From Pohlia nutans (lineage: Eukaryota > Streptophyta > Bryopsida > Bryales > Mniaceae), in the NCBI GenBank assembly GCA_022496805.1, contig CM040090.1:10968001-11032000 (forward strand): a DNA stretch of 64,000 nucleotides, in the 5' to 3' direction. The position numbers and the translations under genes are program-made. The notes beneath the pieces are model-generated. The model searched no databases, was not told the DNA's origin, and was given only the letters and a program-made list of their open reading frames with translations. This document shows, in pieces, positions 1 to 12,779 of this stretch (its first letter is position 1; each line of letters begins with the position of its first letter).

Positions 1-539
1 GGATTTGAACTCCGATTTCTCATCCATCATGCACTTTTTGCAGTGTGGATTTTTTAGTGAAATTTTTATGGGAAGTTAGCTTCGTGCATGTGTGATCCGA
101 TTAAAAAGGGGATGATTTGTGAAATTTTAATGCCTCATTTCATGTTGTAGTGTTCCACCCAAAATTTTGAAGATTCAAGTCTAAAAGTGCTCTTCAAAAA
201 GTCAACTACTAAAATTAAGCAACCAAAAAATCTCCAGAAATCACTACACTTAGAGTAGTACATTTCGACCCATCCCAAAAAAAAACATTATTAGATTGTC
301 AATATCTTATTTGTAATCACATTACAAAAGAGCTTTAAATTTTAAGTTAAAACATTTACACATAAATATTGGCGATAGCAATCTCAAATCTAACCGTATG
401 GATAGAATCTAAAACTCATAATGTACAATTTTTCTTTATTCATCAAGTTGAAAATATCCCTTTTAGTTGCATTTTATAATGCATCTTCGGAAAACTGCCA
501 AATCTGAAAAATGTGAGAACATTTAGGGGTTAAAGAACA
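1..539 (-). mobile_element. TTAA-type MITE family A, copy 1, cut by window edge
   Basis: The right end reads ATTTAGGGG and is followed by TTAA at 540-543. The body matches 36913-37478 in reverse complement, for example CATCATGCACTTTTTG near the window start against the same text reversed near 37400. Shared internal marks include the ACCGTATGGATAGAATCT block near 393. The other end lies beyond position 1. It is non-coding. Assignment to a piggyBac-like group rests on the ends and the TTAA flank of the complete copies. Confidence 0.75.
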
Positions 540-543
540 ATGC

Positions 544-2084
544 AAGTCCCACGGGCTTGGTGTTATTTTGGGAGAATTTCTCTTATAACTTCTACTTCAT
601 TGCACCAAATGGGGTTTTTAGAATGCCAAACCAAGCATCTCAAAGAGATCTATACTTTTTAAGGATACAGCCAAAGTAAATCAAAAACGTAATCATGCTT
701 AAAATGGAGTGTGGTATCAGGAAAGCATATGTCCTTTAAGGGTTAACCCAATAGAGTGTCTCAAAGTGGAAAGAAACCTTCAACTCACCTTAACTCGTTT
801 TGAGTTAAAAGAATCGGCAAAACTAGTCTATGGTGAATTGGAGATTAACCCCTAAAGGACCAGGAGTGTTTTAGCTTAGCTCCTGTTTTCTTAACTAGCT
901 CTTGTAGCAAGCTCAATTTCTTATTAGTGTGGGATAATTTTCATGATCGGCACCGTTGAAACTAAAGAAGACTTACATAGCTTGTTAATGAAAAAAAGAT
1001 CAACAAGATCGCACAATTTTTGAGAAAATGCCACCATTGAGAAGATTGATGGAAATTGTTCGGGTGGGGGTACTTTGTACTTATGCTGAAATCGGATTGC
1101 TTAGAAATGCTCCAAAACATCTGAAATTTTTACCACATGTAAAGAACATGATGACCCTCATGTGGAATTTTTTTTGTCAAATTTTGAGGTGTGGAAAAAA
1201 AGATATGGAACTCTGAAGTCTCCAAGCAATGAGATTGGGCCCAAAAACTGAAATTTTTGTTACTGCCCCATGTCCAACCCAGTTTGGAGCATGGTATGGA
1301 GCATGGGTCCGGCTCATGACACACTCCTCTAAATTCAATTGACCCACCTCAAGGATTGAGGCCCCCTCTCCCCACTGCCAATCACTCAGGCTCTTCTCCC
1401 AATGCTGGGTTTTGATTGCCTCAGATGGGAGGTAACAAGAGTAATAAAAAAAATAAAAAAGAATCACTCCCATTGAGAGTGATGGGTAACAACAACCCAT
1501 TGAAAGCTCCTGTAAGAGCAAAGTCACAGACCATGTTCAAGCTCCTGATCAAGCCCATTTGTTCCTGCTCTACTCCCATCTGTTCATACTCAAGCCCAAT
1601 TGGGTTGATCACGTACTCAAATTTTTTAGCGATGTAAAATATATATTGATTATCTAATAAAATATTTAACAAAAATGTTCAACCTATAACTTATAAAATA
1701 TATAATAAATATATTCATAACTCATAAAACAACATAGAACACATAAATTTCATCAAATGAGGAATGAAATTATCGTAACTCATAATACATAGCTAATAAA
1801 TTCATACTCATAATAGAGTGCACATAAATCATGACACATATGGACATAGGGAACTCGTGACCTCCACAATGCTAAAAGAGAGTTCCCACAAGTTGTGTCA
1901 AATATTGATATTATTAGGGTAGAGACTCCGCATAGTCTCCACATAAGTCCTCTGTTCTTTTCGATTAACTTAGTTGTCATTCAAGAATTGACATAAAGTT
2001 CTTTGGCAGTTAGTAGAGTCCGAGATTATGTAAACTCACCTACTAAGATCTTAGAATTTTTTGGTGAATCATTGCATCCTTAAA
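544..2084. other. Non-coding stretch with isolated TTAA-type element ends
   Basis: No convincing gene. A right-type end (GTCCTTTAAGGG before TTAA) lies at about 731-755, and a left-type end (TTAA then CCCCTAAAGGACCAGG) at about 845-866. These resemble the termini of family C (21217-22020), but I could not pair them into one complete element. The short open frames at 1028-1527 lack codon structure or recognisable motifs. Confidence 0.5.
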
Positions 2085-2275
2085 TGAGGCATAAAAATTT
2101 CACAAATCATCCCCTTTTTAATGAGTTCACACATGCGTGATCAGCGTGAAGCTAACTTCCCATCAAACCTACAGTAAAAAATCCTCAATGCAAAAAATGA
2201 ATGAACAAACGGATGAAAAATCAAAGGTTTGATTTCGTACATCATTCAGAAAACAAACGCTTGGGCAGTTAGGGG
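2085..2275 (+). mobile_element. TTAA-type MITE family A, partial copy
   Basis: About 190 bp matches one end of family A: the block GAGGCATAAAAATTTCACAA, then a CAGTTAGGGG terminus followed by TTAA at 2276-2279. The other two thirds of the family, including the ACCGTA block, is absent, so this is a truncated relic. Confidence 0.65.
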
Positions 2276-2279
2276 TTAA

Positions 2280-3903
2280 CCGTAGGCTCTTGTATAAAAC
2301 TAGTGTGAGATGTATGTGATAAAAAAATTAGCAACTTTGATTAGATAGATTGCAAGATATTAGCATATTGTATATATTGATGTTGATAAAATTGTACTAA
2401 GAGTATACATATATATATATTTCTTTTTCATGTTGACAAAATTATACTAGGGGCAATATAAATTTTGCATTCAAACACCAAATGGAAATTATAATTATAA
2501 TTCCATGAAGTTTGTCCATTCCTCCCAAGTTTTAAAAAATTCAAAAAATTACATTAAAATTTGATATCATGTATATACGCCTTGAACTCTCAATTGTTCT
2601 CCATATTAACACTGCATTTTGAAATGGCATCAAGTCCTTGCAATCAATACATGCTATTGATACAATCTTAAAGATGTTTTGAATTTTAAATTGAAAGGTT
2701 TTGAAACTTTCATCAAAAGAGCCAAATATTTTATGATAAAAGAGATTATTTTATGTATCATGAATAGCAATTATCTATATAGTCAAATTAAACATATGTT
2801 AAAAATACATTTGACAAATAAATATCAAAGCACCTAAATGTGATTATTCATCACAAATATTTTTAAAATTTTAACATACGATTCTATTTATAATTAGCTG
2901 AAATTCATCTTACTTTGATTAGCAAGAAGGAGTCAAAGATATTATCATAAAAGCATCATTACTTTCCCCTGAAAGTAAAATTCTAGCACTTCAAAAGTAT
3001 TGTACACTTTGTAATATTTTCTTTGTAAAAAAAATTTATTTAAGCAATAGCAATTTCATTTTACAATACACTTGTACCAAGATAATCCATTTTACTACGC
3101 ATTCAATAAATGAGAATTCGAAAAATAAATTCATGCAACTGAAAAATGGAATTCACCAAAAAAATAATGGTAGTAAAAATAAAATCAAGCATTGACCAAT
3201 GAATAGTTGCTAGGGTCAACAAGGTCAAAAGGTTATTTCAAACATTGTTTCAAAGATTATTTCAAAAGCTGTTTCAAATGGTTATTTAAAAAAACCAGTT
3301 GTTATATTTTTTTGAAAAAAAAGCAATGACCCGTCTCTGCTAAACCACTTCCTTCTTTTCATCCGATATTTTCCACCTTCGAGCAGAGAGCACTTTTGTC
3401 CTTAGTGGTGATAGTAGTGCACAATTTTTTAGCCTTTTAGAATTTTTGTAGGCTGAACAAACATGATGGGTCTAATGCAAATTCTGAGAACCTTTATCTT
3501 TTAGTTTTTTCTTCTTCTTTTTTCTTCAAAGAGGGCCTTGTATTTAAGGGTCTTCATTCTCAAAAGAGGCACATCGCCTACTCTTTATCTACTACAGTAT
3601 GCATAGCATAATAGAAGAGTGCAATGGAGCACCCTTTTGAGAAATGAATCTAAAGAGATTCTTCATTTAGATTCATTTTTCTAAGTAATGAAGGAATGCC
3701 ATTTGTGTTCCATGAATTTTGGGACTACAATATCATTGCCACATAAACTTGGTTTCTAGCTAATTGTAACTACAATGTAGTCCCATTGCAAAAGGGTGTT
3801 GGCTCTACCATTCATGCGGGGATGGCGTGTAGGAACGAGGTCCTCAAATGTGGAGAGAAAAAGCAAGCGGCCTCGGTGAAGGGGTTCTCGACTGCTTGGT
3901 GTA
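2280..3903. other. AT-rich non-coding stretch
   Basis: I see no gene. A short imprecise repeat of the type GGTTATTTCAAA occurs at about 3228-3290, and a (TA)n tract near 2408-2420. Nothing else stands out. Confidence 0.5.
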
Positions 3904-3907
3904 TTAA

Positions 3908-4428
3908 CCCCTAAATGATAGAGGGGGTAAGGGAAAAACCTAGACGAGTTATAAAATGTTACTTTTGCAACTTCGATGAAGTTTGGTCCAAAAGAGAAAA
4001 TGAGAAGCCTGATGTTTAGTATTATACTTATGGTCAAAGTTCCAAAAATAGTTTAGATACTCATTTAATAAATTTTAGAGCATTTACCATTTAAAGTTCA
4101 CCAAAATTACATATTTTATTTTTAAAATTTGAAATTTGATATGATTGGTTGAAATTAGACATTATATTCTTAAATTAAAAAAGGAAATTTTTTCATTCCC
4201 GAAATAGTAATTTTTTATAACACTAGGACAATATTGAAGTCTTTGTCTTTGAAAAATGCTTTAGTGAACCTCAATATTGCAAATGAAATGTATCAAAAAG
4301 CACTAGAACATGATCTCGAGCCCAAATTTAAACAAACAATCAAAACTTGAAAAATGTCATTTTCTCCCCATGGGCAATCATTGTTGTTTGGGCTGCAACC
4401 AGAAAATGGTCAATTAGTCACTTAGGGA
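3908..4428 (-). mobile_element. TTAA-type MITE family B, copy 1
   Basis: Flanked by TTAA at 3904-3907 and 4429-4432. The left end is CCCCTAAATGATAGAGGGGG and the right end GTCACTTAGGGA. Internal text such as GAAGTTTGGTCCAAAAGAGA is shared with copies at 12780, 15361 and 40235. It is 521 bp against 541-542 bp for the others. It contains no coding sequence. Confidence 0.8.
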
Positions 4429-4464
4429 TTAATGAGATTTTTTGCACTAGAAGTATTTTCTTAA

Positions 4465-4821
4465 CCCTTAAACCTCAAGAGAGCCTGGGCGGGGCAGCCC
4501 GAAAGGCATCTAAATTTTCAGAGAGAAAAACAAACAAATAAATAAAATGCAATAAACGGCTTTGTTGGGCACAACTAGCCAACACTGTAGCACTGCGGCA
4601 CTTTAGTAGTCCCAACCTCAAAACCTGTTCAATTTGATAATTGTGATTGCTTAACAATAATTCCACTATTTCTCGAATGAGGCGCAAATATGGAATTTAG
4701 ATAACTTTTTCAGTAACTTTCCAACGCACTAATCCTCGCTTGATTTGGTTGAGAAAATCCACTTTTTTCTTCATTATTCTCTTTTAAATAAGTTTATGAG
4801 GCTTACCTTGACGTTTAAGGG
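4465..4821. mobile_element. Short TTAA-type MITE, D-like ends
   Basis: TTAA flanks lie at 4461-4464 and 4822-4825. The termini are CCCTTAAACCTC and GACGTTTAAGGG, so the terminal repeat is CCCTTAAACSTC. It resembles the left end of family D at 35795. The length is 357 bp with no open frame of note. Confidence 0.6.
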
Positions 4822-4825
4822 TTAA

Positions 4826-5225
4826 CTAAATGAAAGCTTGCTCCCTCTCTTACTTGCCTACCGCCCCTTACTGGGGACCCTTATCTAATCGTTCTTTTCC
4901 TTTCTTCCTCGCACTTTAATGAATTGGTTTCACTCTTTCGGAAAAATAAAATAAAATCGTTGACTTCCATTGCTCATTATGCTTTGCTCTTTATGCTACT
5001 CCGGATTGAACTGTTAGAGCATGCCCAGCAGCATGTGTTTTGGAGGGACCAACGCCAAGATTTGGTGTAGTTATCTCCACTTGCTTCGAAGTTTGGCCCA
5101 ACAACTACCCACCAACGCTAAATAATAGTTTTTGAAGCCAAGGTTTGAGGTTTCCCCGCCATCCAGAGAAGCTTTGGCGCAAGCAAATTTCTCACACCAA
5201 GCAAGCAAAGATGCTCAATCAACAA
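4826..5225. other. Non-coding stretch
   Basis: Unique-looking sequence between two TTAA-type elements. I see no gene, RNA or repeat in it. Confidence 0.4.
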
Positions 5226-5229
5226 TTAA

Positions 5230-5809
5230 CCCCTAAACGTCACAGCGTCCAGAAACTGGACAACGAATGATTTCAAAGCCTTCTCACGTTCTCATCAACG
5301 CTTGGATGATACTAATCCAATTTTTTGGAGATTCTTCACCAAGTTGTTGTCCTATCTAATGGTTGGATTTAGTCATACTAGAGTACATATTTTTCTAAAA
5401 TTGCAAATGTAGAAGTATGTCAAGTCGTTGACCAAGCCAAAATTGCATTGACTCTAGCTCAAAGTGGAATCGTGAAAAATGAGGTCATAGATTTAAGAAA
5501 CACAAAAATTTCAAAGTATCACCACACTTAAGAGTATCTCATTTCAAACTCATTCCAAAAAAATTTACTCAAAAAATATTGAAATTTAGTTTGTAATCGA
5601 ATTTAGAAGGAATTTTTAATTTTAACTTTCAAATTTTATAATTAAATATTGGTGATTGTATTAGTGAATCGAACCGTACGGATGGAATCTAAAATTCAAG
5701 ATCTAGAACTTTCATATGTATATCAATTCCAGAATATTCTTCTAAATGGTAGTTTATAATGTTTTTTCTCAAATTGTCAATTCCAGGGACACCCTGGTAC
5801 GTTAAGGGG
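5230..5809 (+). mobile_element. TTAA-type MITE family A, copy 3
   Basis: Flanked by TTAA at 5226-5229 and 5810-5813. The termini CCCCTAAACGTCACAGCGTC and GTACGTTAAGGGG form an imperfect inverted repeat. The internal AACCGTACGGATGGAATCTA block and the ATCACCACACTTAAGAGTAT block match family A, though it is diverged from copy 4. The length is 580 bp. Confidence 0.75.
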
Positions 5810-5813
5810 TTAA

Positions 5814-6702
5814 ATAACGAGCTTGAAGACTATTCACCGGCCCGTGCTTCAAGGTCATCAAGTAACTTTATATAAAATCTTCATTTTATAAGTTGCCTTG
5901 GTGTTCGCTCCAGGAATGCTGCTGGGGTACTTCATGTAATACATTCCTCCATACGGTATTAAAAATGGCCTTCAAATTGATGTTTGGCGGAAATGTTTTC
6001 TCTGTAACTGGCTGCTGGGCTTGCTCTTATTAGATTTTATTGAAGAGGTTCTTTTTAATGGACACAGATCAGACTTTTTTCAGACTGAGTAAAGAAAGAA
6101 AAAAAAAAAGATTGCAAGGGTTTAAAATCTTTACAGCTACACTAATTTGCTATTACTACTACGTTCTTGGGGGAATCTGAGTACAGTAATCTGTAATATA
6201 ATACTCTTTGTATTATTAGGCTTGTTTCCAATAGAATGAATGTCGGCCAGTTGCAGAACACTCAGAATCTATCAAAGGGATCACCGTCATTGTAAAATTA
6301 CATTAGCTTGCCATTTTTTCCTTTTCTTTTGATTTTTTTTCCATTTGGGGGACTAAAATACAGTCTGCCCTTCATACAACGACAGTACATGGTTTCTCTC
6401 TTTTGCAATGAAGTTTCCGTTTCATTTGTAAAAAAAAAAACCAAAAACAAACACTCTATAGGGGCAAATATGACTATTGTAGCTTCCCAATAATTAATTA
6501 AAGTGCAAAAAATAGTTAGGCAACACGGAAAATAATATATTAAAATTGAACAGTAACATATAAAATATATATTAAAACCACTAATCCTTTAATATTATTA
6601 AATTTTTTGGGGCAAACTATGTCAATAATTCCCCATAAATTTAGGCACCTTTTTATTAATTATTTTCTGATTAAGTTCCTAGGAAGTTACCGTATATGTA
6701 TA
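5814..6702. other. Non-coding AT-rich stretch
   Basis: No gene recognised. The 61-codon frame at 6308-6493 is low complexity and has no motif. Confidence 0.4.
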
Positions 6703-6775
6703 ATTAAAAAAAAAAATTATACACAAATAAAGGAAGACCCTTTACTTTGAGAGAAAGAAACACAAATACAATCCA
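6703..6775 (-). repeat. LINE/SINE-like 3' end fragment, degenerate
   Basis: The text ACACAAATAAAGGAAGACCC followed by TTTACTTTGAGAGAAAG resembles the sequences at 16317-16395 and 17300-17350. In those, on the opposite strand, an AATAAAGGGTCTCCC block runs into TTTGTGTC and then a poly-A. Here the adenine tail is degraded. A retroposon 3' end is the likeliest source, but no coding part remains. Confidence 0.4.
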
Positions 6776-6947
6776 ACCCCTCAAGACCGACTAGAAAGGA
6801 GAACACTAGAACTAAATCTCGTTTATGATTCCAAAACTAAAGTTGATTAACTTCCAACTAGGTTAGTTCTCAATTCAGTTAGAAATTATATTATTCTTTC
6901 AAAGAAAACATGTGTGACAAATTATTTATGTAAATAAGGGTTGGTTC

Positions 6948-7048
6948 ACACTATGGCAAGAGGCGGTCGCATTCCAAAGCCAAATCATGTCAAGAGTCCA
7001 AAGCCTTTGGCCATACCTCAGTGTGAACTACCTCTGATCCATACCTGT
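6948..7048. mobile_element. Small inverted-repeat element related to the PIF/Harbinger-like MITE
   Basis: Ends GGTTGGTTCACACTATGGC and, inverted, GAGGTAGTTCACACTGAGG face each other about 100 bp apart. The block TTCACACTATGG resembles TTTACACTATGG at the ends of the element at 15030-16068. It has no coding capacity. Confidence 0.4.
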
Positions 7049-7714
7049 CATGTTGAAAATAGTGCTTCCCAAACATGTTATAATAGTGAGGGACAATAGA
7101 ACTTGCTACCAACTAGCAAATATTTTTATATACAACTTTATAGTAGAATTGTAAAGAAAAGTCATTAAAGATGAGTACTTAAACCATCGGTACAAAAAGG
7201 AGGTCTTTCTGGTTTTTCTTTAGAGGGTTTCATTGGACCTCTTTAAATGAGTGTCACCAACATATTTCCAAGTAAGTTCAAACTTTTATTTTTTTCATTT
7301 AGGAGGAGTTATGTTTGTCAATTATGAGAAAAAATTATTAAAAATTGGGACCTACAATTTTGATTTATCTACATAGGCAACTCCATGGAACTTCAAAAGT
7401 CTATACAAGTTTAGAAAAGGAGGCTGTTTTTTTATATGGGTCACAAACCTTATGTTGATAGAATTGATTTAAGAAAAAACTCTTGTTGCATTCTCTAAAG
7501 TAGCATATTAATTACTCTTTCCACTAGTAAAAAGAGTAGTCTTTTGACATTAAAGAATAGTGTTAAAGCATAACATTGCCCAAGACTACCATTGACGTTA
7601 TGCTCTACCACTATTCCATGGTGCCCACATACCACTTTTTCTACTACAATAGTCTTCATTGTCTATTTGACTCGCTCATGTGAGGCAGATTGATCAATTT
7701 CCCTATTTCTCTAT

Positions 7715-7746
<32 letters not shown>

Positions 7747-9638
7747 AGTAATAATACACCCTAGTAGGGTAAATGTAACATTGAATGTGACTTAAAATCG
7801 ATAAAGTGGATGTTTTCAATTTTATACATCGTAAGTTAGAGAATTTTATTTCTAAACGTTCTTGCATCCAAATATTGGATGCACCTTGATCAAAGTCAAT
7901 TTACAAGATACCTAAACTGTAAATTAGAAAGTGCTATTGCTTTGAAAAATCACATAAATGTATAAAAGATTATTTTAAACATAATTGATTGTTTGATTAA
8001 AAATTCAATTAAACATTAATTAAACGTAAAGGTTATGCAATGTAACCTTTGTACACGCAATTGTTATATCTCACCCTCCATGGGAAAAATTAAATTGGAT
8101 AAATAGTAAATATGGACCAATATTATCGGATGCAGTAAAACAATAAAATTTGATTTTTGAGCAATCTAGGAAAACCACCCCAAATTCTATTTTTAACCTG
8201 TTTAGTTTTTCCACGGAGGGCGAAACATATTTTGTCGCTTCTTGTCTTCTATGACATTCAATTGCCATGTAAAATAAACTTAAACCTAAATAGGGTTTTT
8301 TTGGGGTGTACAATGTTTAATGCATTTATGTATATAGAGGAACATCTATGCGAAATTTCAATTTTAGAAGTAAAAATTCTATTTTCTATGCATTTTTTTT
8401 CATCATTCTACAAAATATATATATATTTAAAAGCATTTGTCAGTTTTTTCATGCTTGGTTTTGGAAATAGGTAGACAATATGAAAGCAAACATCTTTCAT
8501 TTTGGAGGATATTGCAAAAAGTTATGGAATTTGTGCATGACGAGTTCAATTTTTTACTACAATACTAAACTAGCACAATAACAAAACCTTCAAAAATTGC
8601 ATCACGTTTAAACTAATGCCACGTTAAATATTTGATATATTGAAATGTTTGAAATATTTGAAATATTTGAAATATCTAATTTGAAATGTTTGAAATATTG
8701 ACATGTCTATGATTTATAAAATACATAAATTCAATTATATCAATGTAAATTATACCTTTAAAACTACAACTTTTGTTACCCAATCATTGCAAATGTTGTT
8801 TTAATTTTTTTGGGTTTTAATTTATCAATTAAAAATGAAGATAGAGTAAAGTCCTAAATGACCGGAGGTGTTTTTGGTAAATATAAAACACCAAAACTGC
8901 TACTTTTGGTGGATCGTGCCAATTTTATATATTTTCATTTCTTATATCTAACCATAGGATCTTGTGCATAATTAGTATAAAAACATGTGCTAAAAATTAC
9001 AACAACCTTGCTAGAAGAAGTGACTTCCAAATATTTCATAGCGACGTGCAAACAAATAATACGGTCAAGATAAGTCTTTGAAGGTATTTTTTATAAATGA
9101 ATTCCATTAATATAGGATGCTTATAATTTATTTATTTACAAGAAAAAGAAAAGAAAATATTACTAATAATAATGAGAATCACTATTATTTTAAAGTACCT
9201 CTAAGTACTCTATTATCTCAAGTGGTACCTAAAAAAATACATAGTGACTTCCCCAAGCATCTTTGACAACCTAGATTGTAAGATATATTTGCATTTGAAG
9301 TATTTTTTTTTTGGGACGTGCCAAACCAAGTTAACAAACATAGAATCCTCTTAACATAATTTGTTTGTACTATAGAACATGATGGTTTAAAAATTTTAAT
9401 TGGAGAATTGAATCGAGATCAAAGAAAAAAAGTCCAAACAAAATCAACATGTTAAGCTTGTTTTCAAATGATTAAGTAGAAGTAGATATAAAATGAAAGA
9501 AAAATCTAAACCATTGACAGTTCTAACATAGGATTGAAACACGTCAATCCTATTGGTGAAAATGTTGTAGAAAATACTCAACATCCGATTCTTGTTTATT
9601 TTTAATTTGGAAATATATTAAATTTTAATAAACAAACA

Positions 9639-9641
<3 letters not shown>
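7049..9641. other. AT-rich non-coding stretch
   Basis: No gene can be supported; the frames at 8071-8474 overlap on both strands and are low complexity. It includes a (TA)n tract at about 7716-7746 and a short AAATATTTG-type minisatellite at 8640-8702. Confidence 0.5.
8640..8702. repeat. AAATATTTG-type minisatellite
   Basis: Successive units of GAAATGTTTGAAATATTTGA and close variants run for about 60 bp. It is a simple tandem repeat with no coding meaning. Confidence 0.7.

Positions 9642-9669
<28 letters not shown>
9642..9669. repeat. (TA)n microsatellite
   Basis: Alternating TA tract directly against the Helitron-like element that follows. Apparent IYIYIY peptides in this area come from it. 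Confidence 0.9.
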
Positions 9670-9670
<1 letters not shown>

Positions 9671-9672
<2 letters not shown>

Positions 9673-9778
9673 TGGGACCCGTGCCGTTGAGCACATTGAG
9701 CTTGGTTTTTGAGCTTGGGTTGTCTTCTCGACGGATTCCAACGCGGAACGGCCGAGTGAGACAAACCATGTTGTATTG

Positions 9779-9785
<7 letters not shown>
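9671..9785 (-). mobile_element. Helitron-like mini-element, copy 1
   Basis: On the minus strand it ends in GGGTCCCACTAA before T and begins near a TACAATACAACATGG block. The central GTGCCGTTGAGCACATTGAG and GAGTGAGACAAACC are shared with 29762-29869 and 30757-30902. It is flanked on both sides by (TA)n. Ends of type TC...CTRR with insertion between A and T suit Helitrons; no Rep/helicase gene is present. Confidence 0.5.

Positions 9786-9826
<41 letters not shown>
9786..9826. repeat. (TA)n microsatellite
   Basis: About 40 bp of alternating TA next to the Helitron-like element. Confidence 0.9.
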
Positions 9827-9830
<4 letters not shown>

Positions 9831-9968
9831 AGCTTTCGAATAAATCAAATCTTGTCATGTGAGTATAAAGATATTTCATGTGGTAGTTATATGATTTTTT
9901 AAAATTGCAAAATGTCAAAAAAAATTGTGCTTAGAGCGGCATAATTTTTGTTCCTAAGCACTAATTGA

Positions 9969-9969
<1 letters not shown>

Positions 9970-10030
<61 letters not shown>

Positions 10031-10040
10031 ACACACACAC
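9970..10040. repeat. (TA)n then (CA)n microsatellite
   Basis: Nearly 60 bp of TA followed by a short CA run. It is likely polymorphic in length. Confidence 0.9.
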
Positions 10041-10187
10041 ATTGTTTCTTCACTTGTAGAAAAGTTCCAAGAAAATCACATCAAAAATTAAGATCTCACG
10101 AACTTGCTCAAATTTTCAATTGTCCCCTAAATAGATTCTATAAGGGTTAAACCTTTGAAAGATGACATCAAATTAGTACTTCTTCCT

Positions 10188-10574
10188 ATAAGGTTGGATG
10201 CCCTAAAACCACCAACTTAAAATTATGGCCTCATTTTAACAAGGTTATTCATGAGAAATATTTTTCAGTTATTTGGAAGAAGATTTATCACAAAATGCGC
10301 AAATTTTAGCAATTTTATTCCCAATTGATACAAATTTTAAGAGAGGAAGGAGCACTAGCACTCAATTTCAACATATAGGTTCCTCCATGAACACACCATG
10401 TTGTACTAATTTTCACTCATAATGATGCCCAAAACCACCAACTACTACTTTGCAATGCTTGGCATGCCATTGGTTTACTTGAATAGTGAAATTGGTGGTT
10501 TTAAGTCTCAACTTTGGTAGCTCCAAGAAAACTCTAAATGTTATAGTTGGGGGAGGTGGTGGTTTTAGGACATC
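10188..10574. mobile_element. Inverted-repeat MITE with TATAAGGTTGGATG ends
   Basis: The left terminus TATAAGGTTGGATGCCCTAA is mirrored at 10550-10574 by a sequence ending ACATCCAACCTTATA. The inverted arms of about 28 bp have two or three mismatches, and both include CCTAAAACCACCA. The interior, about 390 bp long, is non-coding. The target duplication may be TA, but the ends are too ambiguous to name a superfamily. Confidence 0.6.
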
Positions 10575-10583
10575 CAACCTTAT

Positions 10584-11778
10584 ATTGATCCATTCCTAAA
10601 CACTGTCACATTGTTTAAAAATTCTCTAAAAAAAGTGAATTTTTTCTTTCTACAATCCCTTACATTGTAAACAAATAATTCATTTTTTTTATCCTTATTT
10701 TAAAAAGGTGTGTTATGTTTCCCCCTCCCTCCTAAGATATACATCCCCAAATCCCCAATTATGAAGCTGTATTTTGAAACCATAAAACACTAATTTTAGA
10801 AAATTTCTCCAATGTCTATATTTGTGACTTTATATTCACTTTTATAAAACCAGATTTCTTTTAGTTTTTGACTACTTTGATGAATGTCATTTGTAGTATT
10901 CTAAACTTCACCACATATGAAAAAGTTCACTTCACTTACTAAACACACATAAGTTGGAAGTGGATTAGTGCAATTGATTTTAAATTATTATTATAATCAT
11001 ATTTATATATTTTTCCATCATTTAGAAATAAAAAACTGTAGAAAAACATGAAGACAATAAACAGTTCCTTGTTCACTAAATGATTTTAAGTCTTCAAATT
11101 TAAGTTGAGTTGAACATATCCTACATTCTATTTGTGAGTTGTCCATTGACAATTTAGTGAACACATTTGACATATGGGGATGGAGAATTTTAAGTTGAAG
11201 GATTGTTCCCTAAATCTACATCTGTAATTTCATCATGTGGATTTTAGCATGCAAGGATATTGATGCTCTTAGAACATTCACGGCCTGTAGCAATAGGGGA
11301 ATACAACATTGGACGATGTTGTGTATCTTAGTAGGATGAAACTAGCGTGATACAATTTGAAATATGATAAACACAACCCAGATGTGGGCCAATGTGGCAC
11401 GTTTTGTTTTAAGAATGTTGCGGTGGGAAATTGACAGGGCCCCCGGGTGGATTGCAGGAGGTGTGGTTGAATCGACACTACTGATGTGGATGGATGATTA
11501 GGCCGGATCTTTGACGCTCCAGTGGGGCGGCCGAAAATTGCCCGGCCTCTCTTACATAGGGTGACAAGCCCGGTTTCACATCATCACACTATGGATCAAT
11601 AAAAAAAATCAATTTTCCTAGGTAGTCAACTTTTTCACAATGCTTTGGTGATACTTGGGTGATACTTGATGTTACCATGATAATACTTAGGTAACACCTA
11701 TGCAGAATTTGGTTACTCACCTAAATTTTCCTAAGTAATGGCTATTATTCCTTTCATGTTTTCAAAAATCCTTCATTA
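10584..11778. other. Non-coding stretch
   Basis: No gene recognised. A locally GC-richer block at about 11280-11580 has no open frame with recognisable features. Confidence 0.4.
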
Positions 11779-12002
11779 ACCTGTAAAGAACCAAGAAGTC
11801 AAAATTGGGCCTCATGTTTTTTTTAGCATTTTTTAGCAAGTCTTGTGTGGACTTTCTTCAATTCAAATTTATTTGTGCTTTGACCAACATATACAATGTT
11901 TTTGGACGATATAAACTTGACCCATCAAAATTGTATTTTTCACTATATAATCAATAAAATTTGTCATTTTAAAACCATGAATCCTTCGTCTTTAAAGGTT
12001 AA
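11779..12002 (+). mobile_element. TTAA-type MITE family C, short copy
   Basis: Begins CCTGTAAAGAACCAAGAAG after TTAA at about 11776 and ends CTTCGTCTTTAAAGG before TTAA. The text TTGGGCCTCATGTTTTTT and the AAACCATGAATC end block match 21217-22020. It lacks the nested element and middle part found there, and both ends are mutated. Confidence 0.6.
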
Positions 12003-12249
12003 AAGTAGACACTGTATTTCAAGTGTAGCAATTAGGCTATTATTAGCTTGAAAAATCACTGCTATGGATGCTCCTGTACTCTAATCTTTGCTTGTGAACC
12101 GTTTGACTTGGGATGCAACAGAACTGTTTATTTTACTGATTTTTCCTTACTCGGTAATAGAAAAAATAAAACCATGACGGCTAAAAAGCCAAATCGTACT
12201 TACAGATGTGCCGGTGTATAATCACTTTTCTCAACTATTTTCTTAATTG

Positions 12250-12700
12250 CTTTTTTTTTTTTTTTTTTTGAGAGGTGGTCAAACACTAATTTCCACCTAT
12301 TTCTTAATTTCAAATGAAAACGGTTTCAAGTAAGAAAAGTGTGAGGCTATTTTTTACTTTTTTGGTTCAATTTATCGTTCTTCAAAATTGTTAGAATTGT
12401 GCTTTTAAAGCTCAAAACCCTAAAATTTCAATATATGTTACAATTTTATTTTATTATTTTATTTATCCTTCAACTGAATTCCTTTTCGTGTAAGCTCAAG
12501 AAGCATGCTACCTACACTTTGTTGTTTACTCACTATTATTTACAATTTTCCTTAAGAATTTAATTTTATTCAAAGCATTTTTGTAATTACTAAGATTTTT
12601 ACAAGGAAAAAAATTTGAAAAATCTTATAAAATTTATTTTATTTAAATAATTATGAAAAAATGAGGATAAATTGGTTTAACAATACCTTATATGAGAAAG
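12250..12700 (+). repeat. Dispersed repeat H, copy 1 (with poly-T)
   Basis: A poly-T run at about 12250-12269 is followed by sequence colinear with 29040-29440 in the same orientation. Shared blocks include GCTCAAGAAGCATGC, AAAGCATTT followed by GTAATTACTA, and AATTATGAAAAA near the end. Both copies stop at ATTGGTTTAACAATA-like text. The repeat class is unknown and I see no coding signal. Confidence 0.6.
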
Positions 12701-12779
12701 GTTCCATAATAATATAATATAGTTTTAAATGTGAGGAATTGACGAGATTCGACCAGGTAACTGTATTGTGGACGCTTAA

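Noticed and set aside
846..870. CCCCTAAA / TTTAGGGG words as interstitial telomere repeats
   Set aside because: They occur singly at element ends with TTAA outside, never as tandem TTTAGGG arrays.
9625..10150. Peptides with long IYIYIY runs
   Set aside because: They are translated (TA)n microsatellites.
12250..12269. Poly-T as a transcription terminator
   Set aside because: It is a homopolymer at the edge of a dispersed repeat with no adjacent polymerase III gene.
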